Part shown: piece by piece, positions 28,550-40,151 of the stretch
Layout: the number at the start of each line of letters is the position of its first letter
Position numbering within the stretch: the first letter of the stretch is position 1
Notes under the pieces: generated by a model
The model's database searches: none
What the model saw: the letters and a program-made list of their open reading frames with translations, nothing else
What the model was told of the DNA's origin: nothing
Made by a program: the position numbers and the translations under genes
Source of the DNA: Ignavibacteriales bacterium
Lineage (GTDB): Bacteria; Bacteroidota; Ignavibacteria; Ignavibacteriales; Melioribacteraceae
Length of the DNA: 64,000 bases
Assembly (NCBI GenBank): GCA_020635285.1
Contig: JACKAB010000006.1
Coordinates: forward strand, 495,501-559,500
Direction: 5' to 3'

Positions 28550-30175
28550 ATGGCTTTAAAATTAGAAAAATTAAAAAACTTTACACCAAGAAAAGGCCCC
28601 GTATTATTGGTGATAATGGATGGAGTTGGTTTTGGAAAGCAAGATGAAAGCGATGGAGTCTTTTTAGCAAAAACTCCTAATTTAGATAAACTTTTAAAAT
28701 TGCCAAATACAACTAGATTAAAAGCTCACGGGACAGCAGTTGGTTTGCCGACTGATGATGATATGGGAAATAGTGAAGTTGGACATAATGCACTTGGCGC
28801 GGGAAGAGTTTTTGATCAAGGTGCGAAACTTGTAGATAAATCTATTTCTACTGGTGAAATCTTTGAATCAGCCAATTGGAATAAAATTATTGAGCACGGA
28901 AAAACCGGTGGGACAGTCCATTTACTTGGATTACTTTCGGATGGAAATGTTCATTCACATATTAAACAACTTTTTACATTGATAAATAAATGTGCAGAAA
29001 GTGGTGTTGCTAAATTAAGAGTTCATGCTTTATTGGATGGACGCGATGTACCGGGAAGATCTGCACCGACTTACATAACTCCTACCGAAGAATTGCTGAA
29101 AAAAATATCCGAAGAAAAAGGTTATGATTATAATTTTGGATCCGGCGGCGGCAGAATGATTACAACAATGGATAGATATGATGCGGATTGGGATATTGTA
29201 AAACGTGGTTGGGATGCTCATGTTCTTGGAATTGGCAGAAAATTTAAAAGTGCAACAGAAGCAATCGAGACATATTATGCTGAATCAGAAAAAATTGATC
29301 AATATTTAGATCCTTTTGTAATTGTTGATGAAAACGAAAAACCAATCGGCACAATTGAAGATGGAGATGCAGTTTTAATGTTCAATTTTAGAGGCGATAG
29401 AGCAATTGAAATTAGCAAAGCCTTTGAATACGAAAAATTTGATAAGTTTGATAGAGTAAGAGTTCCAAAAGTTTTCTATGCCGGAATGATGGAATACGAC
29501 GGAGACTTGCATATTCCTAAAAATTATCTTGTCAATCCACCGCAGATTGAAAGAAGCGTAAGCGAATATATGTGTGCTGAAGGAATCCACACTTTTGCTA
29601 TTTCAGAAACACAAAAATTTGGTCATGTCACATTTTTCTGGAACGGGAATAAATCAGGATACGTTTGTAAAGACAAAGAAATTTATATAGAAATTCCTTC
29701 CGATAAAATAGAATTTGATAAAGCTCCAAGAATGAAAGCCGATGAAATTACTGATAAAACAATTGAGTTATTGAGATCAGGCAAATACCAATTTGGAAGA
29801 ATTAATTATCCAAACGGAGATATGGTTGGGCATACCGGCATAATGGAAGCAGTGATAAAATCAGTTGAGGCAGTTGATGATGGATTAGGCAAATTAATTC
29901 CGGTAATTGATGAACTTGAAGGAGTTGCTGTAATTATTGCAGATCATGGAAATGCAGATGAAATGTTTACCGAAAAAAATGGGGTGAGAACACCTAAAAC
30001 TTCTCATACATTAAACCCTGTACCATGTATTATTTATGATCCAAGTTTTAAGGGTGAATATAAAATGGCAGATGTTAAAACACCTGGGTTGACAAATATT
30101 GCCGGTACACTTCTTAATTTACTTGGCTATCAAAATGTTGAAGATTATGATAAATCTTTGATTGAGATTTTGTAG
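28550..30175 (+). CDS. gpmI: 2,3-bisphosphoglycerate-independent phosphoglycerate mutase
   Basis: 541 residues. It interconverts 3- and 2-phosphoglycerate in glycolysis using two metal ions and a phosphoserine. Visible are the metal motif VIMDGVGFG, the catalytic serine in DMGNSEVGHNALGAG (about residue 75), substrate loops HALLDGRDVPGRSAP and SGGGRMITTMDRYDADW, FRGDRAIEIS, and late metal ligands GDMVGHTG, ADHGNADEM and KTSHTLNPVPCIIYD. Intact and slightly long for the family. A strong terminator lies about 50 bases after the stop. Confidence 0.96.
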   Translation: MALKLEKLKNFTPRKGPVLLVIMDGVGFGKQDESDGVFLAKTPNLDKLLKLPNTTRLKAHGTAVGLPTDDDMGNSEVGHNALGAGRVFDQGAKLVDKSISTGEIFESANWNKIIEHGKTGGTVHLLGLLSDGNVHSHIKQLFTLINKCAESGVAKLRVHALLDGRDVPGRSAPTYITPTEELLKKISEEKGYDYNFGSGGGRMITTMDRYDADWDIVKRGWDAHVLGIGRKFKSATEAIETYYAESEKIDQYLDPFVIVDENEKPIGTIEDGDAVLMFNFRGDRAIEISKAFEYEKFDKFDRVRVPKVFYAGMMEYDGDLHIPKNYLVNPPQIERSVSEYMCAEGIHTFAISETQKFGHVTFFWNGNKSGYVCKDKEIYIEIPSDKIEFDKAPRMKADEITDKTIELLRSGKYQFGRINYPNGDMVGHTGIMEAVIKSVEAVDDGLGKLIPVIDELEGVAVIIADHGNADEMFTEKNGVRTPKTSHTLNPVPCIIYDPSFKGEYKMADVKTPGLTNIAGTLLNLLGYQNVEDYDKSLIEIL

Positions 30176-30221
30176 TTCTTTATCACAAAAATATATTCGA
30201 AGGCAGGAATGTCTGAGGTAC

Positions 30222-30254
30222 AAAAAGGACCGCTCAAAAGGCGGTCTTTTTTTA
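30222..30254 (+). terminator. rho-independent terminator after gpmI
   Basis: GACCGC (30228-30233), loop, GCGGTC (30241-30246), then seven T, with A residues before the stem. The same stem sequence recurs at 38425, 40152 (degenerate) and 41628. Confidence 0.92.
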
Positions 30255-30353
30255 TTAAAAGATATTTCACATCACAATATTGAAATTCTATTTTTAATAG
30301 ATTATCTTCCACAAATAAAAGTATCTTGCTCCCATTTAATTTTACATTCAATC

Positions 30354-33218
30354 ATGATGAAACATTTTCATTTAAAAATATTTTTGATTCTTTTACTTAC
30401 ATCTGTTCAGTTTGTTGGTCAGATTAAAATTCATAAGACCATTACAACTGAAGATGGACTTGTGCAAGGACAAATATCCGCCATGCTTCAGGACAAGCAA
30501 GGTTATATTTGGATTGGAACATTTGATGGTATTAGCAGATGGGATGGAAAAAATTTTTTAAGTATACAAACCTATAATGGTTTGCCCGCATCACAAATTT
30601 TAGATATTGAAGAAGGTTCTGATAGCTCAATCTACTTTGCATCTTACGGCGGCGGTGTGCTTGTTTATAAAAATGGTATCCTCGATACTATTAACAAAAA
30701 AGACGGCTTATTAACAGATGGAATTATCACAATTAAATTGCTTAGCACAGGTGAAATTCTTTTTGCCGGTGATGATGGTAATATTTCTAAACTTAAAGAC
30801 GGAAAGCTAAATAATTGGAGCGAAAAAATAGGCTTTCCAAAATATGATGTTTATGGAATTTATGAATCTTCCGATGGCACAATCTATTGTGCAACAGAGA
30901 ATGGATTAGTAATTGTTGAAAATAATGCATGCAGAATATTAACTGAAAAAGATGGATTAATTACGAATTGGCTTTGGAGTATTAATGGCGATAGTAATGG
31001 AAATGTTTTCCTTGGAACAAATGGCGGAATAAATATTTTAAAGGAAAATAAAATTTCTTCATTAGTGCTTAACGAAAATATTTTTAGAAATGCAGCATTT
31101 AAAATTAAAGTTGATAAAAACAATAAAGTTTACTTTGCAACAAATGCCGGCATACTAATAAATAATAATGGTAAACTTGAAAATATAACAACACTTAACG
31201 GACTTCCAACAAATGATATTTGGTCACTTTTAGAAGGAACAAATGGATTACTTTATTTTGGGACAAACGGAAAAGGTATTAGTATTTATGATCCAAAAGA
31301 AAAAATAATAAATTTTAGAAATATAACTGGACTGCCTGAAGAAAAAATTTATTGTATTGAAGAAAGTGCAGATAGTGAATTTTATTTTGGGACAAGATCC
31401 GGACTTGTCATCCAAAAAAATAATACTTATAAAATTCTTACTACTAGTAAAGGTCAGAGAAATAATATAATTGGTAGTATTCATAAAAGAAGAAATGGTG
31501 AAATATTAATTGGTACTAAAATGGACTCAATTTATTAAAAGGTAATTCAATTACTCATTTTATAAATGAACCCAATATGATGAATAATGAAATATTTTCT
31601 ATCGCTGAATCTGACTCAGGAAAATTGTATGTTGGAACCCCGCAAGGTCTTTTTTGAAATTAAAAACAATCATGTGAAAAAACTTGAATATTTTGATAGT
31701 CTGGGAAGCATTTACATTATGGCAATTGTTTCCACAGCCAATGATGGAATGTTTTTTGGAAGCTTTGATAAAGGAATTTATATCTTAGATAATAATCAAT
31801 ACTTCCAACTAAATACTGAAAATGGATTGAGTTCAGACCGAATTAATTGCCTTTATCAAACTAAAGATGGTTTAGTCCTTGTAGGAACCCAAAAAGGTTT
31901 AAATGTTATCAAGGACAAAAAAAGTAATTAGAGTGATTGATGCTGAAGATGGATTAACTAACAATACTATTGCAGATATTCATGAAAGTGATGATGGGAA
32001 AATTTTTCTATCAACTTTTAGCGGAATAAGCGTTATACAAAATTTGCATGACTCGCTAACAATTAGAAATATTACAAATAAAGATGGATTGATAAATAAT
32101 AATTGTTTAATAGACGGCTCTTATTTAGATCAAGATGGAAATTTGTGGATTACAACTCAAGATGGAATTTCTAAATACAATCCTAAGAAAGATGAGGTAA
32201 ATACTACTTTACCTAAAATTTATATTACCGGTTTACAGATTTTTAATGCTGATTTTCCTCTCAATAAATTTTTAAAAGATCCTGAATTAAATCATGATGA
32301 AAACTATCTGCGATTTATTTATACCGGACTCAACCTTTCTGCTCCGGAGCAGATTAAGTATAAATATCGTTTATCCGGTATTGATAAAGATTGGGTATTA
32401 AGTGATGGCAATTCCGTACAGTACACACATTTAGATCAAGGAAATTTTGTATTTGAAGTTGCTACCAGAAATGAATGGGGATACTGGAGTGAACCGGTTT
32501 CTTTAGCATTTATAATTAATCCGGCTTGGTGGGAAACTTGGTGGTTTAGACTTTTATTCATTTCATTTATAAGTGGTTTATTATGGTTAGCTTTTCAATA
32601 TAGATTAAATTACCTCTTAAAGTTAGAACGTCTTAGAACTAAAATTGCAAGTGATTTACACGACGAAGTTGGCTCACTGCTCACACAAATTTCTGTAAAT
32701 GCCGATTCCCTTTCCTACATTGAAGATTCTGAAAAGATAAAGGAAAAAGGCAGTTTTATCAGAAGCAAATCTACCGAAGTTATAAATATGATGAGCGATG
32801 TTATTTGGTCAATTGACTCAAGGAATGATAATTTGGAAAGCCTTGTTGACCGTATTCAAAATTTTGCGCAGTCTTTCTTAGAACAAAAAGACATTGCTTT
32901 GAATTTCAGCAATGATATACAAAACTTGCAAAAAACACTTAAAATAGATTTCCGACAAAATATTATGCTGATTGCAAAAGAGGCAATTAATAACGCAGTT
33001 AAGTATTCAGATTGCTCTAAAATTGATATAGTTATGAATTATAAAAATGACAAGTTTGAGCTCCAAATATCAGATAATGGCAAAGGATTCGATATGCAAA
33101 ATGTGAAAAAAGGCAACGGATTGAAGAATATGAAAATGCGAGCAAAATCAATAGGGCAGATATTAATTTCAAAAATGAAAATGGTTTTTCAATTCGTTTG
33201 ACTAAAACCAAATTGTGA
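30354..33218 (+). pseudogene. propeller-domain sensor histidine kinase (kinase 1), four frameshifts
   Basis: The corrected protein is about 954 residues. It has a signal peptide (MMKHFHLKIFLILLLTSVQFVG; the ATG pair at 30354/30357), a long periplasmic region of two-component-regulator propeller repeats (TEDGLVQGQISAMLQDKQGYIWIGTFDGISRWDG and many GTNGG units), a Y_Y_Y domain, and the span WWFRLLFISFISGLLWLAF. The HisKA_3 helix ASDLHDEVGSLLTQIS carries the phospho-accepting histidine. The ATPase has NNAVKYSD and DNGKGFDMQNVKKGNGLKNMK. Breaks lie near 31520 (A-run), 31653 (T-run), 31917 (A-run) and 33153 (G-run). It is a close paralogue of the intact kinase at 42604 and precedes a LuxR-type regulator. 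Confidence 0.85.
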
Positions 33219-33254
33219 ATTTTTCACTTTTGCCTTTTCACTTTTAACTTTAAT

Positions 33255-33268
33255 TACCCTTTTGGGTA
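33255..33268. promoter_or_regulatory. TACC-N6-GGTA dyad upstream of response regulator 1
   Basis: TACCCTTTTGGGTA followed by GTTG, 39 bases before the regulator ATG. It is a perfect inverted repeat and the best-formed of four similar sites in the window (also 34099, 46377 and 48800). As RNA it would also form a short hairpin, so a role in the transcript cannot be excluded. Confidence 0.55.
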
Positions 33269-33307
33269 GTTGATTAACAAAAAAAAACTAAGAAAGTAAA
33301 TTTAACC

Positions 33308-33934
33308 ATGATTTCAGTAGCAATAATAGAAGACATAGAAGAAATAAGAAATCCGGTAAAAGAATTTTTAAGCAGCCAAGCAGAATTTCTTTGTGAAACA
33401 GCAGTTGAATCTGTTGAGGATTTTTTTCAACAATTTAATAATGAAATTCCCCTGAAGTTTTGTTGCTTGATATTGGTCTGCCTGGAATTTCTGGCTTATC
33501 TGCAATAAAACTAATTAAAGAAAAACTGCCTAACATTGAAATAATTATGCTCACAGTGCATGAAGAACATGATAAAATATTTAGTGCATTAAAAGCGGGT
33601 GCTTCAGGCTATTTGATAAAAAGCACTCCCTTGCACAAATAAAAGAAGCAATTATTGAAGTATCAAATGGAGGAGCGCCAATGTCTCCGCCGATTGCCCC
33701 GTAAAGTAATTAGATTTTTGACACAGAAAAAAAAGCAAGAATTTGAAAGTCCATTGACCGATAGAGAGAAGAAATTGTAACCTATATTGTTGATGGATTA
33801 AACTTGAAAATGATAGCTGCAAATCTATTTGTTACAGTTGATGCAATAAAATACCACTGCAAAAATATTTATAAAAACTTCAAATCAATTCTAAAGGTGA
33901 ACTTATCTCAAAATCCATCCGCGGAGAAATATAA
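33308..33934 (+). pseudogene. LuxR/NarL-type response regulator (regulator 1), several frameshifts
   Basis: Read across the breaks this is a REC domain (SVAIIEDIEEIRNPVKEFL, phospho-aspartate in LLLDIGLPGISGLSA, IMLTVHEEHDKIFSALKAGASGYLIKSTPL) plus a LuxR HTH (ESPLTDREKEIVTYIVDGLNLKMIAANLFVTVDAIKYHCKNIYKN), ending in KGELISKSIRGEI. Corrected length is about 209 residues. Frame breaks are near 33450 (C-run), 33633, 33700, 33773 and 33880. It follows kinase 1 by 89 bases, the usual arrangement of HisKA_3 kinase and partner regulator. Five breaks in 630 bases is more than elsewhere and may reflect real decay or poor sequence. Confidence 0.8.
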
Positions 33935-33980
33935 AGCAGAATTCAGCAGTCAGAATTAAAAATTGAATACCAGAAAAACT

Positions 33981-34008
33981 CGTCATTCCGGACTTGATCC
34001 GGAATCTA
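33981..34008. repeat. dispersed palindrome GTCATTCCGG...CCGGAATC
   Basis: GTCATTCCGGACTTGATCCGGAATCTA, a 10-bp arm palindrome of the same type as 25563 (opposite orientation) and 46243. It lies between response regulator 1 and the first surface gene. Confidence 0.65.
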
Positions 34009-34098
34009 TTTTTTTAATTTCTGCTTTTCACTTTTTTCTGTCTCCGGTTTCCTTTCTCCTTTTCTGTCTTCGCTTTCTACTTTTTTCTTCTCTAATTT

Positions 34099-34112
34099 TA
34101 CCCAAACGTGTA
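34099..34112. promoter_or_regulatory. TACC-N6-GTGTA site upstream of surface gene A
   Basis: TACCCAAACGTGTA followed by GTTG, 82 bases before the ATG of surface gene A. The right half has one deviation from GGTA. The flank TCTAATTT matches the flank of the 48800 site. Confidence 0.45.
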
Positions 34113-34194
34113 GTTGTGCTGCAAAAATACTTGCCTTAAATTTGAATCAGCAACAGAAAATAATCTTTCTGAATATTCTTATAAAAAGGTACAA

Positions 34195-35875
34195 ATGAAA
34201 AACACTAATGCGCGTACTCAATTTGATCATTCCATTACAATTGTAATGATAATATTTACAATAATACTTTTTTCTGCATTTCAGTTAAGTGCACAAGAAG
34301 TTGAAAAAGATGACAAAAGTGACGAGAAGACAAAAATTGTTTTAGAGCCAGCTTCTACTCAAGCTGTAACTAATGAAATAAAATTTAAAAATGAAACTGG
34401 CAATGCGATAATTACAATTACTGATGAAGGTGATAACAAAGGCTCAATAACATTACCTGAAATGACAACTGCTTTTACTTCCGAAAAAACAGATAAAATT
34501 TATAATTTAAATGGCAGATTGTATTGGGGCGAATTAGATCTTACCACCAGCGGTGGTGCTTCTCAACTAAATGACTTAACTGATGCTAAATATGAGGGCT
34601 CAAGTTTATTTTTAGGTGAGGGTTCCGGAGCAATGGATGATGGAACCAATAATTATAATACTGCTGTTGGAAATAATGCACTCCACCTTAACACTCTGGA
34701 AACCAAAATACGGCGAATGGATATGTAGCTCTTTATTCAAATACAAGCGGAATTAGCAATACAGCAAATGGAGTTTTCGCTCTTTATTCAAATACTGTCG
34801 GAAATTATAACACAGCAACCGGTGTTAGCTCGCTAGGGCTAAATACAACTGGAACCAGCAATACCGCCAATGGTGCTTTTGCACTGAGCCAAAATTCAAC
34901 TGGATTAAAGAATACTGCCACAGGAAACCAAGCCCTTAAAAAAACACCATTGGGAATTTTAATACAGCTATTGGAAGTGAATCACTTTCCGATAACACCA
35001 CTGGTTCTTGGAATGTTGGTTTAGGTGCTTTTTGTACTTCAAAATAATATAAGTGGAGGGAAAAATGTTTCTGTAGGCTATAGTTCATTAACAAACAATA
35101 AGTTAGGAGAGAATAATACATCAATTGGATTTATGACCGACGTATTTAATGAAGAAGAGGATCTTACAACACAATTATTGGTTCTGAAGCTGGGAAAGGA
35201 ACATCTCTCCACAATAAAAGTGGGAATATATTTTTAGGTTATCAAGCTGGTTTTAATGAAACGAGTGATAATAAACTTTACATAGAAAATTCTAATTCAT
35301 CTTCTCCGCTTATTTGGGGTGACTTTGAAAATGACAGTCTAAGATTTAATGGAAATGTTCATATTACAGGTAATTTACATGTTGATGGCATTAGCCCAAA
35401 TTTAGCAATTGGAGATAGTTACCAAGGCGGAAAAAATATTTTGGCTTGATGATTCCGGTGAGCATGGTCTAATTGTAACTACCGCCGATCAAAGTACCGG
35501 AATAGTTTGAGCAGTAATGCCGTAAGCGTAACAGCCGCAAACGGAGATGGAATTGGTGCGGGTGAAATGAATAGCATGCTTATTGTCTCGGAAAATAGAA
35601 CCGGACAAACTGCCGCTAAACTTTGTACAGATTTAGTAATTAATGAAATTGGTGGTATTAATTATGGCGACTGGTATTTACCCTCCCATGATGAATTAAA
35701 GTTAATCTACTGGGCAAAAGGCTCACTAGACGGTTTCGGCAGCACAAATTATTGGAGCTCCACAGAACTAACATTTGAATTTGCAAGAGTGGTCGATTTT
35801 GGCAGCGGCACTTTTGGAGCAAGTTTTTATAAATCAACAGCAACAGTTTCAGTAAGAGCAATAAGAAAATTTTAA
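34195..35875 (+). pseudogene. surface protein A: head repeats and DUF1566-like C-terminus, frameshifted
   Basis: The ATG at 34195 starts a signal-anchored N-terminus (TIVMIIFTIILFSAFQLSAQEVEKD) almost identical to that of surface gene B. A segment NAIITITDEGDNKGSITLPEM and LNGRLYWGELDL follows, then YadA-head-like repeats of about 17 residues (NTAVGNNAL, NTANGVFALYSNT). Next comes FLGYQAGFNETSDNKLYIENSNSSSPLIWGDF, and last a DUF1566/Lcl-type domain (WYLPSHDELKLIYWAKGSL and NYWSSTELTFEFARVVDFGSG). At least five frame changes break it, the first near 34690. Exported and probably displayed. The partner or ligand is unknown. Confidence 0.7.
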
Positions 35876-35890
35876 TTAAATAAGGAAAAT

Positions 35891-38359
35891 ATGAAAAACA
35901 CAAATACACAAACCCGGTTTGATCATTCAATAACAATTGTAATGATAATATTTACACTTGTACTTTTTTCCGCATTTCAGTTAAGCGCGCAAGAAGTTGA
36001 AAAGGATGCTAAAAAACTAATGAAACACAGAGTATAGAAAGCCCAAATGCTCCCCTACCGATTGAGATAAAATTTAATAACAGTTCCGGTAATTCAATAA
36101 TTACTATTACTGATGAAGGCAGTGATAAAGGCTCAATAACATTACCTCAAATGACAATGCCTCCTAGTTCAATACAATATAAACTTTATAATGAAAACGG
36201 TACATTAAAATATAACGGCACTGCTATCGGATCAGGTGGTGGAGCAACTCAATTAGATATGTTATCTGATGCCATATTTGATGGCACAAGTTTGTTTTAG
36301 GTTATTTTTCCGGAGTGCTAGACGATGGTACCGGAAATGCTAATACCGGTATAGGTAAGCATTCATTGAGCTCTAATACGGCTGGAGAAGATAACACCGC
36401 AACTGGATATTCTGCTTTAAAATCAAATACTACAGGGAATTCTAACACGGCAAACGGTTATTATGCACTTTTCAAAAGCACAGTGGGCAATCATAATACT
36501 GCAAATGGAGCTAAATCTCTCTATTCAAATATAACGGGGAGTTATAACACCGCAAATGGCAGTGAATCACTATCTAAAAATACAGGTGGAAATTATAATA
36601 CTGCAAATGGATATTTGGCATTAACTGAAAATACAACTGGACATAACAATACTGCAAACGGTTATCGTTCACTATCTTCCAACACAACTGGATATTACAC
36701 AATACTGCAAATGGAGTTAATTCACTCTTTGCCAACACAACTGGTAATAGTAATACCGCAACTGGTAACGGAGCACTTTATTCAAATATAAATGGGGATT
36801 ATAATACTGCAAATGGTGAATGGGCTCTTTATGCAAATACAAGTGGAATACATAATACTGCAAATGGAAATTTGGCACTTTATTCGAACACAACCGGTAA
36901 TTTCAATGTTGCAACTGGTACTGGGGCACTTTATTCAAACACAACTGGGTATAGGAATAGTGCAACTGGGGTATATGCTCTTTTTCAAATATCTCAGGAA
37001 TTGCAAATATTGCATATGGAGATAAGGCTCTTTATAAAAACACATCTGGTGATTACAATGCTGCCACTGGAAGTGAGGCACTTTATTCTAATATATCTGG
37101 GGGCACTAATACTGCTAATGGATATCGTGCCCTTTATAATAATACATCTGGGTCTAACAATACTGCTGCTGGATCTTACTCCCTCAATTCCAACACAACG
37201 GGAACGCAGAATATGGCAAATGGATATGAGGCTCTATATTCGAACACAACTGGGGTTCAAATACTGCAAATGGTTTTAATTCACTTTACTCAAACACAAT
37301 TGGAATCCAGAATACAGCTAATGGATATCAAGCTCTTTATGCAAACACAACTGGCACAAATAATACCGCAAATGGTAATCAGTCGCTTTATTTAAATCAA
37401 ACAGGAAGCAAGAACATAGCAAATGGTAACTTGGCACTTTATAATAACACATCTGCAGATGGGAATATTGCAATTGGTTATAAATCTCTTTACTCAAATA
37501 CAACAGGAGCGGTTAACGTTGCAAATGGAGTTGAGGCACTAAATTACAACACAATTGGGAAATTATAATGTCGCAAATGGAGCCTCGGCTCTATATAACA
37601 ACACGACGGGAGGATTTAATATTGGTATTGGATCTAAAGCAAATTACTATAATCAAACTGGTTCATCCAATACTATAATCGGATACCAGGCTGGACAAAG
37701 AACATCTTTGCAGAATATAAGTGGAAATATATTTTTAGGTTACCGTGCTGGATATTATGAGCAAACTGATAATAAATTATATATAGAAAACTCAAATTCC
37801 CCTTCCCCACTTATTTGGGGAGATTTTACAAATGGATCTGAAAGAGTTGTTATTAATGGAATGGAACAAGTGGAAATGCTGGTTATGAATTTTATGTCAA
37901 CGGAGATGCCGGCGGATTAACTGCGTGGAATAATTTAAGCGATGAGCGTCTTAAAAAAAATGTTTCTACTATAATTAACGCTTTAGAAAAAGTTAACAAT
38001 TTACGCGGAGTAAACTACGAATGGAAAGATTCTAAAAAAGGTTTTCAAATGGTATTCAAATGGGTTTCATAGCCCAAGAAGCAGACAAAGTTATACCGGA
38101 GGTTGTTGATGATAGTGGAGAATATTTCACAATGCAGTATGCGCCAATTACAGCTTTATTAGTTGAGGCAGTAAAAGAACAGAATAAAGAATTTAGAACT
38201 ATGAACGCAGAATTACTAAAAAGATTAAAGAGCTGGAAGAAGAAAATGCTGAAAGCAAAATACAGAATACTGAATTCAGAACTCAGAATAAACAGTTGGA
38301 AGATAGATTAAGTCAAATTAGAAAGCCTTCTGGCTGGAAATAAATTTTCAAGTAAATAA
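35891..38359 (+). pseudogene. surface protein B: long head-repeat array and S74 chaperone C-terminus, frameshifted
   Basis: It starts 15 bases after gene A with a near copy of its N-terminus (NTQTRFDHSITIVMIIFTLVLFSAFQLSAQ). The middle is a long array of 17-residue repeats (consensus NTANGYxALYSNTTGNx). The end has FLGYRAGYYEQTDNKLYIENSN, then an intramolecular-chaperone domain of the S74/endosialidase type (LTAWNNLSDERLKKNVSTI, LRGVNYEWKD, MGFIAQEADKVIPEVVDD, YAPITALLVEAVKEQ) and a coiled coil. The S and K of LSDERLKK are the self-cleavage residues in that family. The tail reads best as KLESLLAGNKFSSK, stopping at 38357-38359. Many frame breaks. S74 domains trimerise and then leave fibre proteins, so a trimeric surface fibre is likely. 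Confidence 0.72.
36340..37650 (+). repeat. tandem 51-bp (17-codon) repeat array inside surface gene B
   Basis: About 25 units, each encoding a variant of N-T-A-N-G-x-x-A-L-x-S-N-T-T-G-x-x. Units differ by several bases but keep the GCAAATGG and CAAC-ACAACTGG cores. Single-base shifts inside the array put parts of it in each of the three frames. Shorter arrays of the same unit lie in gene A (about 34650-35000) and gene E (about 46860-47150). Confidence 0.85.
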
Positions 38360-38424
38360 AATTACTTTTAGATGCAATTCAATGACTTTTATTAGAAATT
38401 TTAACCCACGATCAATTTTAGCTC

Positions 38425-38449
38425 AAAAAAAGACCGCTCAAAAGGCGGT
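38425..38449 (-). terminator. terminator carried with the remnant of the OB-fold lipoprotein gene
   Basis: On the minus strand ACCGCC-TTTTGA-GCGGT leads into seven T (38431-38425). The stem equals that of the terminator at 41628, which sits at the same distance from the stop of the full gene. Confidence 0.7.
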
Positions 38450-38474
38450 AGTTGATATCTTATTTTATTAAAAC

Positions 38475-38627
38475 TTATATCGTTTTATCAACTGTAATTT
38501 TAGCATTGGAGGTTAAATTGACATCATAAAATAACCGGCGCCAAAATCTTTATCCAAAGCAACGGTTCCTTTTACACTTAATCTATCACCAACATTGTTT
38601 TTAGTACTCAATGTTACAGTAATATCA
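38475..38627 (-). pseudogene. 3'-end remnant of an OB-fold lipoprotein gene
   Basis: The minus strand encodes DITVTLSTKNNVGDRLSVKGTVALDKDFGAGYF and then the same stop region as the gene at 41681-42398 (DITVTSDQPVKVGDTIVIEGTVALDKDFGAGYF). The match continues through the stop to the terminator. Homology ends abruptly near 38627, where the + strand turns into coding sequence of surface gene C. It is a partial duplication of about 200 bp and not a gene. Confidence 0.75.
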
Positions 38628-38632
38628 AGATA

Positions 38633-40141
38633 AAAACGATAAGAAGAAAAGTGAGAAATCAGCAAATGTTGAAAATCCAAATTCAACCCAAGTATTTGAT
38701 GGTGAAGTTTCAATAAAAGCAGGAACAAATACCTTATTAAAATTTGAGGAAGAAGGTCCTGATGGCGGGTCAATTTTTACCCGATGTGGAGCATCTCCAG
38801 TATCAAATACAGGCAAATTGTATAATAAGGGCGGTGATTTATTTTGGAGCGGAACTGAATTAGGTGCAAGCACCACGTTTAGTGACGATTGGGATGATGA
38901 TGGATCGACACTATTCATGTATAGCCCAACAAGAAAAGTGGGTATTGGAACTTTAATTACAGAAACGACAACAAAGCTTCATGTAAAAGGTGATGAGGGA
39001 GTTTTATTTCAAGGGACCTATGGAAATGGAACTGTTTTTAAATTTAGAACCGGGGCAAGGTTCCATTTTTATCCTAAAAAGCTGCATTAAGAAGTGGAAG
39101 GGTTGATGGAAATCAGTGGGGATGATGCAAATATTTGAACAAACTCTACGGCATTTGGCATCAGTACTATCGCTAGTGGTGATGATGCTGCAATTTCTGC
39201 TGGATTTGAATCACAAGCAAACGGTAATAGCTCTATTGCGTTTGGATTTAGAAATATTTCCACTGGAAATCGTTCAACGGCAATTGGCTCTGAATCTAAT
39301 GCTAAAACTTTTTGCTTCATTCGCGATCGGAAGATTTAATTCTGGAACGGGTTCAGCAACTTCATGGATAGCCACCTGATCCGCTTTTTGAAATAGGGAA
39401 TGGGGCATCATCTGTTGAACTCTCAAACGCTTTAACAGTTTTGAAAAACGGTAATATCGGCATTGGGATTGATAATCCCTCTTACAAATTGCACATTAAA
39501 TCTGAAGTAGGAGAAATTTCTTAAAGTACAAGTAGATAATTCTACAAAATTAACAGTATTTTCTAATGGAGGTACATCATTTGGAACTGCAGCTAATCTC
39601 CCATCTAATGGACTATTAGTCGCAAGGCACTTTGAAAGCTTCTACAATTATTGAAACAAATAATTTGATAGCCCTTCAGGAATGTATCAGTGAATGATAA
39701 TTTATATGTAAATACTGCAAACGTTGGAATTGGGACAAGCAATCCAACCAAAAAGCTTGAAGTAAATGGTAATGCAAAACTAGGTAGCACAGAAGTGAGT
39801 ACTGTAAAGATTGGGTCTGGCGGAACAATTATATCAGAGATCATAAAATTAACCGGAACTACTCATTCAACAGATAATATAACCGATATTGGCCTTCCAG
39901 ATGGATTTTACAGATGATAATACCCATGTTTTATCATGCAAGAGTGCGACAGTCTCAGGCACCAGTGGTCGTTGATTTTTGGAGTGATTACAGCTCATGG
40001 AAATTTACAGCTGCGAATGAAGGTGAAACGTTTGCATTTCAGATGTATTTAAATCAACCTTCTCCCTCAATTAGACTTAGAGTTCCGCAAGCAAAATTTA
40101 AGGGTCAGCCCTATGAAATAGTTGTAATGAGGATTGATTAA
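38633..40141 (+). pseudogene. surface protein C, 5'-truncated and frameshifted
   Basis: The + strand becomes protein-like right after the remnant: KKSEKSANVENPNSTQVFDG, TNTLLKFEEEGPDGGSIF and LYNKGGDLFWSGTELG. These match the region just after the signal peptide of the other surface proteins (EVEKDDKSDEK and LYNLNGRLYWGELD). So the promoter and signal peptide are missing. Further on are YSPTRKVGIGT, head motifs SAGFESQANGNSSIAFGFRNISTGNRSTAIG, LFEIGNGASSVELSNALTVLKNGNIGIG, and a final unrelated beta domain (FWSDYSSWKFTAANEGETFAFQMYLNQPS). At least six frame breaks. It cannot be exported as it stands. Confidence 0.65.
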
Positions 40142-40151
40142 AGATTTTGAA

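Noticed and set aside
30145..30351. Minus strand 68-codon frame after gpmI
   Set aside because: It crosses the gpmI terminator hairpin and the end of gpmI, and has no ribosome site.
36340..37650. CRISPR-like array from regularly spaced repeats
   Set aside because: The whole unit, not only a short repeat, is conserved and encodes a 17-residue motif. There are no unique spacers and no cas genes.
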